Assembly: GCF_014192095.1 (NCBI RefSeq)
Contig: NZ_JACHXN010000026.1
Span: forward strand, 1-64,000
Length of the DNA stretch: 64,000 bases
Reading direction: 5' to 3'
DNA from: Phyllobacterium trifolii
GTDB taxonomy: Bacteria; Pseudomonadota; Alphaproteobacteria; Rhizobiales; Rhizobiaceae
Shown here: in pieces, positions 46,191 through 54,666 of the stretch
Layout of the letters: every line of letters starts with the position of its first letter
Position numbering within the stretch: position 1 is the first letter of the stretch
Made by a program: the position numbers and the translations under genes
The notes under the pieces: model-generated
Database searches by the model: none
The model's input: the letters and a program-made list of their open reading frames with translations, nothing else
What the model was told of the DNA's origin: nothing

Positions 46191-47000
46191 TCACCGGGGG
46201 ATCGTCCGGCTTCTGGCAAGCGGAGAAGCCGCTTGGGCAGTGCCTGCGAATTGCACCCAGTATCCGAAGGCCACCATGATCCCGCCGCCAACAATGTTGC
46301 CCAAAGTGACAAATACCAGATTGTGCAAAGCGCCATATACACTAATGGTTGCTGGATGAGGGCCAAGGAGCGCTAATGAGAAGGCGAACATGTTTGCCAC
46401 GCAGTGCTCGAAACCAGCAGCGACGAAAATCATGATCGGCCAAAAAATCAAAAAGACTTTCGCAGCATCGTTTTCGGTTCGATAAGACATCCAGATCGCG
46501 AGGCAAACCAGCCAGTTGCATATGATGCCCCGGGCAAAAAGCTCGTGAGCCGGGGCACTGATTTTCGCCGCAACCGCGGCAAAGAATGCCGGACTGCCGT
46601 CGCCGAGCAGGACACCTCCGCCGCCAAGTTTAAAGAGCACCGCAAGTAAGAAAGCTCCTGCGAAATTGCCCAGCCAGCAAAGTACCCAAACGCGCAGAAG
46701 ATCGATCAAACCAGTTTTGCCGCTCAGAAGCGCAAGCGGCATATACATGGTCATACCGGTGAAAAGTTCCGAGCCGGCAAAAATGACGATCGTCAGTGCC
46801 GAGGCGAAAACAGTACCCATTACAAGATGAGCCCATGAAGGGTCTGCATGTGCGCCCACCGTGAACATGATGATGTCGCCAAAGCCGATATATGCACCCG
46901 CCATGGTCGAGCCAATCATGAAGGCAAGTGGGTTACCTTTAAGCGTTATGGACTTGGACCCGCCCGACTCGGAGAGCTTGTTGATTGTTTCTTCGTACAT
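46191..47000 (-). CDS. Formate/nitrite transporter (FNT) family channel
   Basis: 269 residues with six hydrophobic helices. Family signs are NPLAFMIGSTMAGAYIGFGDII near the start, GSELFTGMTMYM at the omega-loop position, NWLVCLAIWM and, at the end, GNIVGGGIMVAFGYW. FNT pentamers pass formate, nitrite or related weak acids. The genes on both sides suggest formate. The start ATG at 46998-47000 follows AAGGAATCCG. A longer frame upstream adds basic residues without fold and is rejected. It lies 51 bases before the FdhF-like gene and 73 after the decarboxylase gene. Confidence 0.88.
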   Translation of the reverse strand: MYEETINKLSESGGSKSITLKGNPLAFMIGSTMAGAYIGFGDIIMFTVGAHADPSWAHLVMGTVFASALTIVIFAGSELFTGMTMYMPLALLSGKTGLIDLLRVWVLCWLGNFAGAFLLAVLFKLGGGGVLLGDGSPAFFAAVAAKISAPAHELFARGIICNWLVCLAIWMSYRTENDAAKVFLIFWPIMIFVAAGFEHCVANMFAFSLALLGPHPATISVYGALHNLVFVTLGNIVGGGIMVAFGYWVQFAGTAQAASPLARSRTIPR

Positions 47001-47073
47001 TCGGATTCCTTTCGGGAAGCGAAGCCTGTATCCAAGTTGATGCCGCGCGGCCCGTAGATCACCGCGCACGTAT

Positions 47074-48297
47074 CTACGCGCCGCTAACAACCGGTTGTTT
47101 GGTTCTTTTCAAAGCTTCCATTGCTGCTTTACCGAAGTTCAAATGTCCGGAGACGAGTTCCGGAGGGGTAAGTGCCAGCCACTGATTGAGAGAGACATCT
47201 GCGTAGTGGTCGCTTTTGAACGTCTCGAGAAACACAAGGGGCTTATCGCCGGTGTTTTCGATGTAATGTCCCATTGCGAAAGGAACATAACCGACGTCGC
47301 CGGCTGCGAAATCAAATGTGCGGGAGTGGCCGTTTGCTGCAAATACGCCCATTCTTCCAATTCCTTGAATGTAATATTGCCATTCGTCGGTATTCGGGTG
47401 CCAGTGCAACTCCCGCATGCCGCCCGGTTCGACTTCCACAAGGGCCGCCGCAATCGTTTTTGACACGGGGAAGTTTTTGGAGTCGGTAATGCGGACAGTG
47501 CCCCCGCTAGTTTTAATCGGAACCTGGGAACCCATTCGATGCACAAAACCATTGGGAACTGCGGTTGCGCCAGCGATCTTGTCACTGTCCAGGTTGCCTG
47601 GAATGGGAAGATTGAAAATGTAACGGTCGCTAGGAGCGGGCAGGTTGTCAAAGCTTGTTGCAGGAACGCCGAAATTTTTGGCGAGCACACTTTTTGGCAC
47701 GTGCTTGAACCAATCGCTCAACAGGAACGTGCTGTCCTCGTCAAAACCTCCATCATCGAAAACGAGGAGAAATTCGCAGCCGTCAGGACCAAGCCCCTGA
47801 ATGGAATGCGGTGTGCCAGATGGAAAATACCAGATATCCCCTGGACCAAGATCATCGACAAAGTTCTTGCCTTCGGGATCAACAGCGGTAACCCTGGCAT
47901 TCCCATAAAGAATGTAAGCCCATTCGGATTCTTTGTGCCAGTGCAATTCCCGGACGCCGCCGGCATTCAGCCGCATATCAACGCCAGCTATGCTCTGGGA
48001 GATTCCAAGTTCCCGCTTCGTAATTTGCCGGGTCCAGCCGGCCGGATATTGCTTCATAGGCGCATCGGCAAATGAAAAGCGTAGATTTGGCAAGGTACCG
48101 GCATCGGTAGTCGGCTGGTTAAGGATATCCGGATTCTGAATATCCCGATCCACGTTGCGTGGTCCAGGATCATCGCCGCCCGCTCCGGCGCGGCGCGGTT
48201 GGGGTAGGTCTGCGGCATAACTCGTTGACCCTGCGGCGGCAACCATGCCACCTGCTGACAGCGCCAAGAGCGCCTCACGACGGCTAAAAGCATTCAT
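47074..48297 (-). CDS. oxdC: Oxalate decarboxylase (bicupin), exported
   Basis: 407 residues. The N-terminus [20 protein letters not shown] (residues 4-23) is a twin-arginine signal peptide. Cupin 1 has metal ligands His119, His121, Glu125 and His164 (HWHKESE, GTPH). Cupin 2 has His298, His300, Glu305 and His344 ([11 protein letters not shown]). The lid loop at about 186-190 reads DEDST, and Glu187 matches the glutamate of the Bacillus lid SENST. That residue is needed for decarboxylation rather than oxidation. It would turn oxalate into formate and carbon dioxide, using manganese, outside the cytoplasm. The start overlaps the dps-like stop by one base (TAATG). Confidence 0.9.
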   Translation of the reverse strand: MNAFSRREALLALSAGGMVAAAGSTSYAADLPQPRRAGAGGDDPGPRNVDRDIQNPDILNQPTTDAGTLPNLRFSFADAPMKQYPAGWTRQITKRELGISQSIAGVDMRLNAGGVRELHWHKESEWAYILYGNARVTAVDPEGKNFVDDLGPGDIWYFPSGTPHSIQGLGPDGCEFLLVFDDGGFDEDSTFLLSDWFKHVPKSVLAKNFGVPATSFDNLPAPSDRYIFNLPIPGNLDSDKIAGATAVPNGFVHRMGSQVPIKTSGGTVRITDSKNFPVSKTIAAALVEVEPGGMRELHWHPNTDEWQYYIQGIGRMGVFAANGHSRTFDFAAGDVGYVPFAMGHYIENTGDKPLVFLETFKSDHYADVSLNQWLALTPPELVSGHLNFGKAAMEALKRTKQPVVSGA

Positions 48298-48863
48298 TAT
48301 ATGAGCCTTTCCGATAATGTCATTTGCACCTGCAGTGCCCCAGCTGTTGTCGGGGTTGATCGGAGATGCGCGCGCCATGCTTCGATGAGAAACCACGTTC
48401 GGCCATCGGCCTCGTCGATCCAAGTCTCGAAATAGTCAGCCGTCTCAAAATCCCGGTGCACGTCGCAGACATCGCGGGTGCAACGCAGGAATGAAGAGAG
48501 CTGCCTGTTGTCGCTGGCGAGTTCAGTCAACATCTCTGCGGGCGTAAGGTAATCGGCATCGTTGTCGGCAAGCCTCTGCAGTCGCCCGATATGACCAATC
48601 GAATGTAGCGTCGTGCCTCCGAGTTCGCGTATGCGTTCAGCGATAACATCTGTGATCGAAAGTATCTGCTCGGCTTGCTCGCCTAGCAGTGGCTGGAAAA
48701 TACCAAAACCCGTTGGAGTCATGTGCCAATGGAAACTTTTCGTCTTTAGGTACAGCGCGAACGTGTCTGCGAGGAGCGTGGTCAAGGCCGCCGAAACCTC
48801 GGCGGCAGCGTCGCCTGAATAGAGCGACCTCACACGGTTAGTTGTATAAATTGACAGGCTCAT
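48297..48863 (-). CDS. Dps-family protein with altered ferroxidase site
   Basis: 188 residues of the Dps/ferritin-like fold: [20 protein letters not shown] is the first metal-binding helix and [14 protein letters not shown] the second. Compared with E. coli Dps at equal spacing, His45, Asp72 and Glu76 are kept. The position of the second histidine (His63) is Gln57, and that of Asp67 is Gly61. Iron oxidation may thus be weakened or changed to another metal. The C-terminus is longer than usual with [18 protein letters not shown]. It is first in the dps-oxdC-FNT-FdhF cluster. Confidence 0.83.
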   Translation of the reverse strand: MSLSIYTTNRVRSLYSGDAAAEVSAALTTLLADTFALYLKTKSFHWHMTPTGFGIFQPLLGEQAEQILSITDVIAERIRELGGTTLHSIGHIGRLQRLADNDADYLTPAEMLTELASDNRQLSSFLRCTRDVCDVHRDFETADYFETWIDEADGRTWFLIEAWRAHLRSTPTTAGALQVQMTLSERLI

Positions 48864-48966
48864 TCAACGACCCCTTTTCTGTTCCACATAGTATCCTGGC
48901 TGATTGTTGTATTGAGCGTAGGCCAAGCCTTTCTGCTGTGACAGTGGATACTCGTTTCGATTAAGT

Positions 48967-48980
48967 TATACTTGAGTATA
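48967..48980. promoter_or_regulatory. Palindrome between the dps-like and kinase genes
   Basis: TATACT and AGTATA flank TG, a perfect six-base inverted repeat within the 275-bp divergent gap. It is 104 bases from the dps-like start and about 160 from the kinase start. It may be the binding site of the FixJ-like regulator encoded nearby. That is inference. Confidence 0.4.
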
Positions 48981-49138
48981 GGGGGCATTTAGCGTCAGCC
49001 GGATGTTACGTGCGCGAGGCGAGCCGCAACACCGCCGCGATAGCCCGGAAATTTAGCGACATCGCGCTACTTAAGATTGTGCAGCCTTGCAGCCAATCTG
49101 GTATAGCCCGATCGACTCGACCATATGGAGATAATTCG

Positions 49139-50650
49139 TTGTCAAGATTTTCCCCGGTCGCTGCAGCGCTTATTGCTGTGGCGGTCTTCCTGCTGGACAC
49201 GTTGACTACATTCGACATTGCCATTGCAGTGCTCTACGTAGTGGTAGTGCTGCTGTCGCTCAATTTCGCCAATCAGACCCAGCTTGTTGCGATTGGTGCT
49301 GGCTGCATGGGATTGACGCTTCTAAGCTTTTTGCTTTCGCACGGACTGGAACTCCCTGCAGAGTCAATAGGACGTTGCTTCGTCAGCCTTGCTGCCACCG
49401 GGATAACGACATTTCTTGCTTTTAGGGTAAAAGCGGCAATCGGTATTCTGGAAGACAGTGAGCAGCGTTACCGGTCCATTTTCCTGGCCACGGGTGTTGG
49501 AATCCTCCAGATGGATTTTACGGGTCTTAAAACTGCCATCGACAAATACAAAACTGATGGTGTCCAAAGCATCGAGGATATTGAGAACCTCGATTCCGGG
49601 TTCGTCCGGAAAGCGCTAAGATCGATCAAGTTGATAAACGCCAACAACACCGCTCTGAACATGTTCAATATGCCGGATATAGATAGGCTGGGCACGCTGC
49701 TGCCCGCTCTCGTCAGTTCAGAGGTGGAACGTAAGGTCTGGAATTTCCTCGCATCCATCTGGGCTGGAAACCACAGCTATGAAGCCGAAACGGTGATAAG
49801 AACGTCACAGGGCCGCCAACTCATCTTTCTTTATAATGTTGCCGTACCGCCCGATCGCCCAACTCTCGACATGGTTCTGATCAGCATAATGGATGTTACC
49901 GCGAGACGGGAAGCAGAGAACGAACTCGATGTCGCCCGAAGCCAGCTGGCCCATGTCACCCGGATCGCGACCCTTGGCGAATTAACGGTCTCGATCGCTC
50001 ATGAACTCAATCAGCCTTTAGCCGCCGTGGTCACCAACGGAGGAGCCGGCTTGCGGTGGCTCAGAAGGGACGTGCCCGATCTGAAAAAAGTCGAATCTTC
50101 GATCGAGGGAATGGTCGCCGACGCTACCCGCGCCAGCGAGGTCATCAAGCATTTACGCGGTTTATCAGTGAAGTCGTCGCCGAACCCGGTCAACGTTAAT
50201 CTCAATGAGGTCGCCGAGGAAACAGTCGCACTGCTGCAACGCGAAATTGATGTCAACCAGGTGACATCAAGATTTGACCTCGCAGACCATCTCCCGGAGA
50301 TTCATGGGGACAGGGTACAGTTACAGCAAGTCGTCCTGAATCTGATTTTGAATGCCATTCAAGCGATGGCGCACGCTCCCGGCGGAAGGAGAGAGCTTCT
50401 GGTGAAGTCGTTGTCAGAGGAAGCCGCCGTCGTGTTGCGAATCCAGGACACTGGCCCTGGCATCCCGCCTGAAGTCCGCGATAGACTGTTTGACCCGTTT
50501 TATACGACGAAGCCCGACGGAATGGGTATGGGCTTGTCAATATGCCGTTCAATTTTGACCGCCCATGGCGGGAGCATAAATGCAACTTCCGAACCGGGAG
50601 CTGGCACCACGTTCGAAGTCACAATTCCATTTAATAAGGAGGTCGGGTGA
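49139..50650 (+). CDS. FixL-like sensor histidine kinase (membrane, PAS)
   Basis: About 503 residues. Three to four membrane helices (about 5-105) are followed by a PAS-like domain (LEDSEQRYRSIFLATGVGILQMD onward, about 108-265) and HisKA with SIAHELNQPLAAV (His288). The N box NLILNAIQAM and G boxes DTGPGIP and GMGMGLSICRSI follow. The kinase core is the FixL/DctB type. No haem-binding PAS motif is recognisable, so the stimulus is unknown. I use TTG at 49139, behind GGAG with eight bases between. A GTG at 49010 would add 43 residues. The gene is divergent from the dps-oxdC cluster. Confidence 0.82.
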   Translation: MSRFSPVAAALIAVAVFLLDTLTTFDIAIAVLYVVVVLLSLNFANQTQLVAIGAGCMGLTLLSFLLSHGLELPAESIGRCFVSLAATGITTFLAFRVKAAIGILEDSEQRYRSIFLATGVGILQMDFTGLKTAIDKYKTDGVQSIEDIENLDSGFVRKALRSIKLINANNTALNMFNMPDIDRLGTLLPALVSSEVERKVWNFLASIWAGNHSYEAETVIRTSQGRQLIFLYNVAVPPDRPTLDMVLISIMDVTARREAENELDVARSQLAHVTRIATLGELTVSIAHELNQPLAAVVTNGGAGLRWLRRDVPDLKKVESSIEGMVADATRASEVIKHLRGLSVKSSPNPVNVNLNEVAEETVALLQREIDVNQVTSRFDLADHLPEIHGDRVQLQQVVLNLILNAIQAMAHAPGGRRELLVKSLSEEAAVVLRIQDTGPGIPPEVRDRLFDPFYTTKPDGMGMGLSICRSILTAHGGSINATSEPGAGTTFEVTIPFNKEVG

Positions 50651-51279
50651 TGGCCGTGCTCACGACGCCGATCGTCTATGTGGTTGACGATGATGTGCAT
50701 TTGCGGGAAGCGCTACGCAATCTTTTCGAATCGGTCGGTATCCGTGTGGAACTGTTCGGCTCCACCGCAGAACTCCTTGCCCGTCCTGCCAAAGTTTCCG
50801 CCGAAAGTTGCCTCGTCCTCGATATTCGCCTGCCAGGCGTCAGCGGACTCGATTTTCAGAACCAGCTGGCGAAGCTTGGGAACAATATCCCCATTATCTT
50901 CATGACCGGTCACGGTGATGTCCCCATGTCAGTGCGAGCGATGAAGGCCGGGGCCATCGACTTTCTTACGAAGCCATTTCGGGATCAGGACATGCTGGAT
51001 GCGGTCTCGAATGCATTGGCACTGGATCGAAGCCGCCGGGCGAACGAAGGCGAACTGTCCGCGCTGATGGCGCGGTATGAAAGTTTGACGAGCCGGGAGC
51101 GTGAGGTAATCGCCCTGGTGACGAGCGGCCTAATGAACAAGCAGATTGCAGGCGAACTCGGTGTCAGCGAGATAACTGTAAAGATCCATCGTGGCCATCT
51201 GATGGAAAAGATGGGTGTGCGAACTCTCGCGGAACTGGTCAAGGCCTACGAGGCGCTTCGACCCGGCTTAAACACGTGA
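50650..51279 (+). CDS. FixJ-family response regulator
   Basis: 209 residues. The receiver domain (about 7-122) has VYVVDDDVHLRE, phospho-accepting Asp58 in LVLDIRLPGVSG, IFMTGHGDV and the lysine of DFLTKPF. The C-terminal LuxR-type helix-turn-helix (about 143-205) reads LTSREREVIALVTSGLMNKQIAGELGVSEITVKIH. It overlaps the kinase stop by one base (TGATG) and is clearly its partner. It probably binds a palindromic DNA site and may control the divergent oxalate genes. Confidence 0.9.
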   Translation: MAVLTTPIVYVVDDDVHLREALRNLFESVGIRVELFGSTAELLARPAKVSAESCLVLDIRLPGVSGLDFQNQLAKLGNNIPIIFMTGHGDVPMSVRAMKAGAIDFLTKPFRDQDMLDAVSNALALDRSRRANEGELSALMARYESLTSREREVIALVTSGLMNKQIAGELGVSEITVKIHRGHLMEKMGVRTLAELVKAYEALRPGLNT

Positions 51280-51380
51280 TGCCAGAACCTAAACTTCTGT
51301 ATGATATCATCTAGTCTCTCAATGGTGCATGTAACCAGCTGATAGTTACAGGCTTTTAGTACCGTCATAAAGGTTATCTG

Positions 51381-51749
51381 GTGCACCGTTTGAAATCCAT
51401 AGTCGTCGTCGAGGACGACGCGTCACTGCGCGATGCCATGGAGAATTTGATCAGCTCACATGGGCTCAATGTCCATACATTTGCTTCCGCAGAATCATTC
51501 CTAGCGCAACGGGGGCTTATTGAAATCGACTGCCTGATAACCGACGTGCAAATGGACGGAATTGGTGGTGTGGAGTTGTTCCAGATCCTGCGAAATATTG
51601 GTGTAGGCACGCCGGTCATCTTCATCACCGCATTCGAGGATGAACGCATACACAAACGGTTGATGGCGGCAGGTGCCAAAGGGTTTTTCCGCAAACCTTT
51701 CGAAAGCCAGGCCATGATCGATTGCATTGAGCACGCTCTGGCTGTGTAA
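51381..51749 (+). CDS. Single-domain response-regulator receiver
   Basis: 122 residues made of a receiver only: VVVEDDASLRDAM, Asp55 in CLITDVQMDGIGG, VIFITAFEDE and the conserved lysine in GFFRKPFES. It has no output domain. It may act as a phosphate sink or a carrier between this kinase and another system. It starts with GTG at 51381, behind AAAGGTTATCTG, 101 bases after the FixJ-like gene. An in-frame ATG is absent upstream. The pairing kinase+FixJ+lone receiver recurs in rhizobia. Confidence 0.85.
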   Translation: MHRLKSIVVVEDDASLRDAMENLISSHGLNVHTFASAESFLAQRGLIEIDCLITDVQMDGIGGVELFQILRNIGVGTPVIFITAFEDERIHKRLMAAGAKGFFRKPFESQAMIDCIEHALAV

Positions 51750-51759
51750 TGCATACCAA

Positions 51760-51950
51760 CCGAAGAAAGCGTGCCATAGCCACCACATAGGTGCCGTGAC
51801 AACGTACGCACCGACAGATACAGCGCACACACAGCAAGATCACGAACTGGTCGAAATGGCGGCCGTTGAACACCATGCCGGGCGAACTGTAAGCAATCGG
51901 TTGGCGACGGAACCATTTGGAAATCCTGTCATGAATCCATCTGCAACGCG
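51760..51950 (-). pseudogene. IS6-family transposase remnant
   Basis: On the minus strand a short stretch encodes MVFNGRHFDQFVILLCVR. This resembles the start of IS6-type transposases (FKxRHF, then ILxxVRWY). Directly behind it the frame is lost, but LYLSVRTLSRH in the next frame and VAMARFL in the first look like the continuation. The segment between 51876 and 51950 could be the old terminal region. There is no intact transposase. The rest of the gap 51750-52124 has no other gene. Confidence 0.45.
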
Positions 51951-52124
51951 TGAACAGACGCCAGTTATCAACTTGACATAATCGCCAATATTAAAACTTT
52001 GATTTTCTATACTATGGACCGTATCTTTTGAGGTACTAGAACGCTGGCTTGGCTTTCATGATTCCTGGTAGACTATATCTTGGCGATCCAAATTGGCAGA
52101 ATGCAGTGTGAGGGGTGGGACTAG

Positions 52125-52967
52125 ATGGCACTGTTCGTTGATCGAGTGAGCGTGAGAACCCGAGCGATGCAATTGGTCGGCGTGATGGTGACAATCTCGT
52201 CCGCCACGGCGTCCATCGCTGCGGATAAGCCGGCAGTCACGACGGTCGAAGAGAACCCGGGCTGGATTGTAACCTTGGGTGCCGGAACCGAATACGGGCC
52301 GACGTTTGAGGGGTCGGGAGACAATGACTTTAGCTTTGTACCGAATTTCGATATCCGCCGGGCCAACGAACCAGCGGGTTTGAGCGCTCCAGACGACAGC
52401 ATCGATTTCTCCTTGATAGAGCTTGGCGGGGTTGAGCTCGGACCCGCCGCCAATATCAGAGGCAGCCGTTCCCACACAGATGTGCACGGCGTGCACGAAA
52501 TCGACTGGAGCGTCGACGTTGGTGCCTTTGGACAGTATTGGCTTATCGACAACCGGCTGCGAATACGAGCCGAAGCCCGGCAGGGCGTTCAGAGCGATGA
52601 CGGCTTTGTCGCGGATTTTGCGGTCGATTGGTTTCAGCCGGTTGGCGACAAGTTTCTGCTATCGGCAGGTCCCCGGGCCTCGTTCGCCGATGCGACGTAC
52701 ATGGAAAACAGTTTCGGCGTAAGTAGTGCCGAAGCACTGGATAACGGTAGCCTGAGCGCATTCTCGCCGGACGCAGGGTTCAAATCCGTTGGCTTTGTTG
52801 TTGGTGCGACCTATCAGATCAATCCCAAAACGAGTTTGCTGGTCTACGATAAATTCGACAGGCTGGTCGGGGATGCTGCCGACAGCCCGATTGTTACCGA
52901 CATTGGATCGCCTAATCAGAATACGATCGGCATTGTTCTGAGCCGTTCCTTCCATATCGGATTTTGA
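52125..52967 (+). CDS. MipA/OmpV-family outer-membrane protein
   Basis: 280 residues. The signal peptide ends near residue 36 (MVTISSATASIAA), slightly long because of the charged start. The mature protein is a predicted beta barrel with alternating strands: WIVTLGAGTEYGPTFEGS is the family's opening, RIRAEARQGV and VDWFQPVGDKFLLSAGPRA are inner strands, and the last residues FHIGF end in phenylalanine, as barrel proteins do. MipA proteins are linked with murein enzymes or stress. The role here is unknown. The ATG lies behind GAGGGGTGGGACTAG. Some of the flanking DNA is decayed, but this gene is whole. Confidence 0.85.
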   Translation: MALFVDRVSVRTRAMQLVGVMVTISSATASIAADKPAVTTVEENPGWIVTLGAGTEYGPTFEGSGDNDFSFVPNFDIRRANEPAGLSAPDDSIDFSLIELGGVELGPAANIRGSRSHTDVHGVHEIDWSVDVGAFGQYWLIDNRLRIRAEARQGVQSDDGFVADFAVDWFQPVGDKFLLSAGPRASFADATYMENSFGVSSAEALDNGSLSAFSPDAGFKSVGFVVGATYQINPKTSLLVYDKFDRLVGDAADSPIVTDIGSPNQNTIGIVLSRSFHIGF

Positions 52968-52974
52968 TTCTGGG

Positions 52975-53245
52975 TCACGGTGCCGGGAAAAGAGCTTGAA
53001 GATTCCTCGCTGCATTTAGCTCGTCGTCTCGAATGTAGTTCCTCGTTATGGGAACAGCCGTGTTGCACTTGGCTATCTGAATCTGGAATACGACAAGATC
53101 CTCATACCGGAACGCTGCCTCGGCCGCAGCCAGATGTCGCGTATGACGCGGCGCCGACATGTTCGAACATGCCTACCGAAACAATTCTGTCGAACCGGCC
53201 TTTCAGGTGGCGATAATCCTGCAGATCAAATGAGACCCGGCGGTC
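52975..53245 (-). pseudogene. Cyclopropane-fatty-acid synthase gene, internally deleted
   Basis: Two pieces in different frames match a CFA synthase on the minus strand. The first (53143-53245) reads RRVSFDLQDYRHLKGRFDRIV and MFEHVG, the SAM-methyltransferase core. The second (about 53000-53133) reads LAAAEAAFRYEDLVVFQIQI and VPITRNYI, the enzyme's C-terminal end. About 100 codons between them, including the catalytic region, and everything before the first piece are gone. The junction is at about 53140. The remains cannot make an active enzyme. Confidence 0.75.
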
Positions 53246-53359
53246 TCCTTGGTTCAATGATGATCGTGCATACACGAACGCCCCGATCAGGGCGATAGTA
53301 ATCAAAATTGTTGGCGCAATCCTGAAAAACAGTTTGCGCGTCAGCGTCGATCTGATCAT
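53246..53359 (-). pseudogene. Sensor histidine kinase, N-terminal stump
   Basis: 38 codons, beginning MIRSTLTRKLFFRIAP and a membrane helix (TILITIALIGAFVYA), are typical of the first helix of OmpR-partner kinases. Its start overlaps the stop of the response-regulator gene by four bases, as in intact two-component operons. The frame then continues directly into CFA-synthase sequence, with no periplasmic, HisKA or ATPase parts. The kinase was therefore lost through a deletion that fused the two genes. Confidence 0.75.
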
Positions 53360-54012
53360 TGCTCGACCATGTATCCCACGCCGCGGATCGACTTGATGAA
53401 GTCGCTGCCAAGCTTCTTCCGCAGATTGTAGATCACGACTTCCGTCGTATTGCTTTCTACAGCGCTTTCAGCGCTATAAAGCGCATATTCGATATCGCTC
53501 TTCGTAACGTACTTGCCGGCGCGTTCCATGAGGAGCTTCAGCATCTGAAACTCCTTGGCGGTCATCGCGACTTGCCCCGATGTGCTGCGCACCACCATGG
53601 CGGCAGGATCGACTTCAACATCTCTGCACTTCAGGACCACATCCGGACGTCCGTCCCGCCGCCTTATCAGCGCTCTAAGCCGTGCTAGCAGCTCATCGAG
53701 ATCAAAGGGCTTGACGAGATAATCGTCAGCGCCGCTATCAAGGCCTTCAACCTTCTGTAGCGGAGTATCCCGCGCCGTCAGCAGCAGGATCGGAACCATG
53801 TTCTTTTTTTGCCGCGCCGCTCTCAGCACATTGATTCCGTCGAGCTTCGGCAAATTGACATCGAGTACGACGACGCTGAAGATCAGGTCTTCGAGCGCGG
53901 CAAGCCCGGATTCCCCGTCCTGCATCCAATCCACGCCATAGGCATGTTTCTCCAGCGCTTTCTTCAACGACGATCCAAGGATCACGTCATCTTCGATCAG
54001 TAACAGGCGCAT
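53356..54012 (-). CDS. OmpR-family response regulator (QseB/PmrA-like)
   Basis: 218 residues. The receiver has LLLIEDDVILGSSL, the phospho-accepting Asp51 in VVVLDVNLPKLDG, LLLTARDT and the lysine of DDYLVKPFDLDEL. The winged-helix output domain (about 125-218) shows LTAKEFQMLKLLMERAGKYVTK-like helices and the wing KKLGSDFIKSIRGVGYMVE. The protein is whole, but its kinase partner directly downstream is broken. It may now be orphaned or served by another kinase. Confidence 0.9.
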   Translation of the reverse strand: MRLLLIEDDVILGSSLKKALEKHAYGVDWMQDGESGLAALEDLIFSVVVLDVNLPKLDGINVLRAARQKKNMVPILLLTARDTPLQKVEGLDSGADDYLVKPFDLDELLARLRALIRRRDGRPDVVLKCRDVEVDPAAMVVRSTSGQVAMTAKEFQMLKLLMERAGKYVTKSDIEYALYSAESAVESNTTEVVIYNLRKKLGSDFIKSIRGVGYMVEQ

Positions 54013-54180
54013 CGGTATCGATACCTTTCATGGGATAGCAAGATTGCATGCGGATGCGCGCCCGAAAAGCTAAGGGACAACATCTCGGCTTTTGCGGGCA
54101 GCACCGCAAGGGCTCGTCAGACCGTCTCCCGCTATTGATGAAAAAAGACCAGCTCATTTCATGCGCAACGCGTTACACTG

Positions 54181-54666
54181 TTACGCCGGCCGATCTACTA
54201 GAATTGGAGTTTCGGCGAACCCGGGGGCTTTTGCAATGTCTGCGCTTTCGGCTAGCATAACTCGAGCTGCGGCGAGACGGCTTATGACGGTGCTGATCGG
54301 TACCACGAGAACTTCCGCAACCTCTGGGTAAGACATATCCTCGACATAAGCGAGGAACACGGCGGCGCGATACTCGTCCGGAAGTGCAGTCACCCGCCGC
54401 AAGACCGCGTTATCCATGACACGCATCTCGGAATTCTCGTCGCGAATGGTAACTTTTGTCTGCCAGATCGAATGCAATGTCGAGAACAACCAGCAATCAA
54501 GACGACTACTGCCTATGAGGAGCGGCGCGTGTTCCAGCGCGTGAACACAAGTCGCCTCGACAAGAGCGAGGGCAACATCAGACCGGAAGGAAAGGATCAT
54601 CCCAAACCGCCAAAGCCGGCCGAGACACTGGGATAGATCCGCCCTGATTTCGCGTTCGTCCGTCAT
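54181..54666 (-). CDS. ECF-type RNA polymerase sigma factor
   Basis: 161 residues. Region 2 is at about 10-75 (LSQCLGRLWRFGMILS, ALVEATCVHALEHA, RLDCWLFSTLHSIWQTKV). Region 4 is at about 90-145 (VTALPDEYRAAVFLAYVEDMSYPEVAEVLVVPISTVISRLAAAR). Region 2 is a little short on the acidic residues that are usual in the core-binding helix. No anti-sigma factor gene adjoins it. The ATG follows AGGGAACTATAC. It lies 168 bases upstream of the response-regulator gene on the same strand. Targets are unknown. Confidence 0.83.
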   Translation of the reverse strand: MTDEREIRADLSQCLGRLWRFGMILSFRSDVALALVEATCVHALEHAPLLIGSSRLDCWLFSTLHSIWQTKVTIRDENSEMRVMDNAVLRRVTALPDEYRAAVFLAYVEDMSYPEVAEVLVVPISTVISRLAAARVMLAESADIAKAPGFAETPILVDRPA

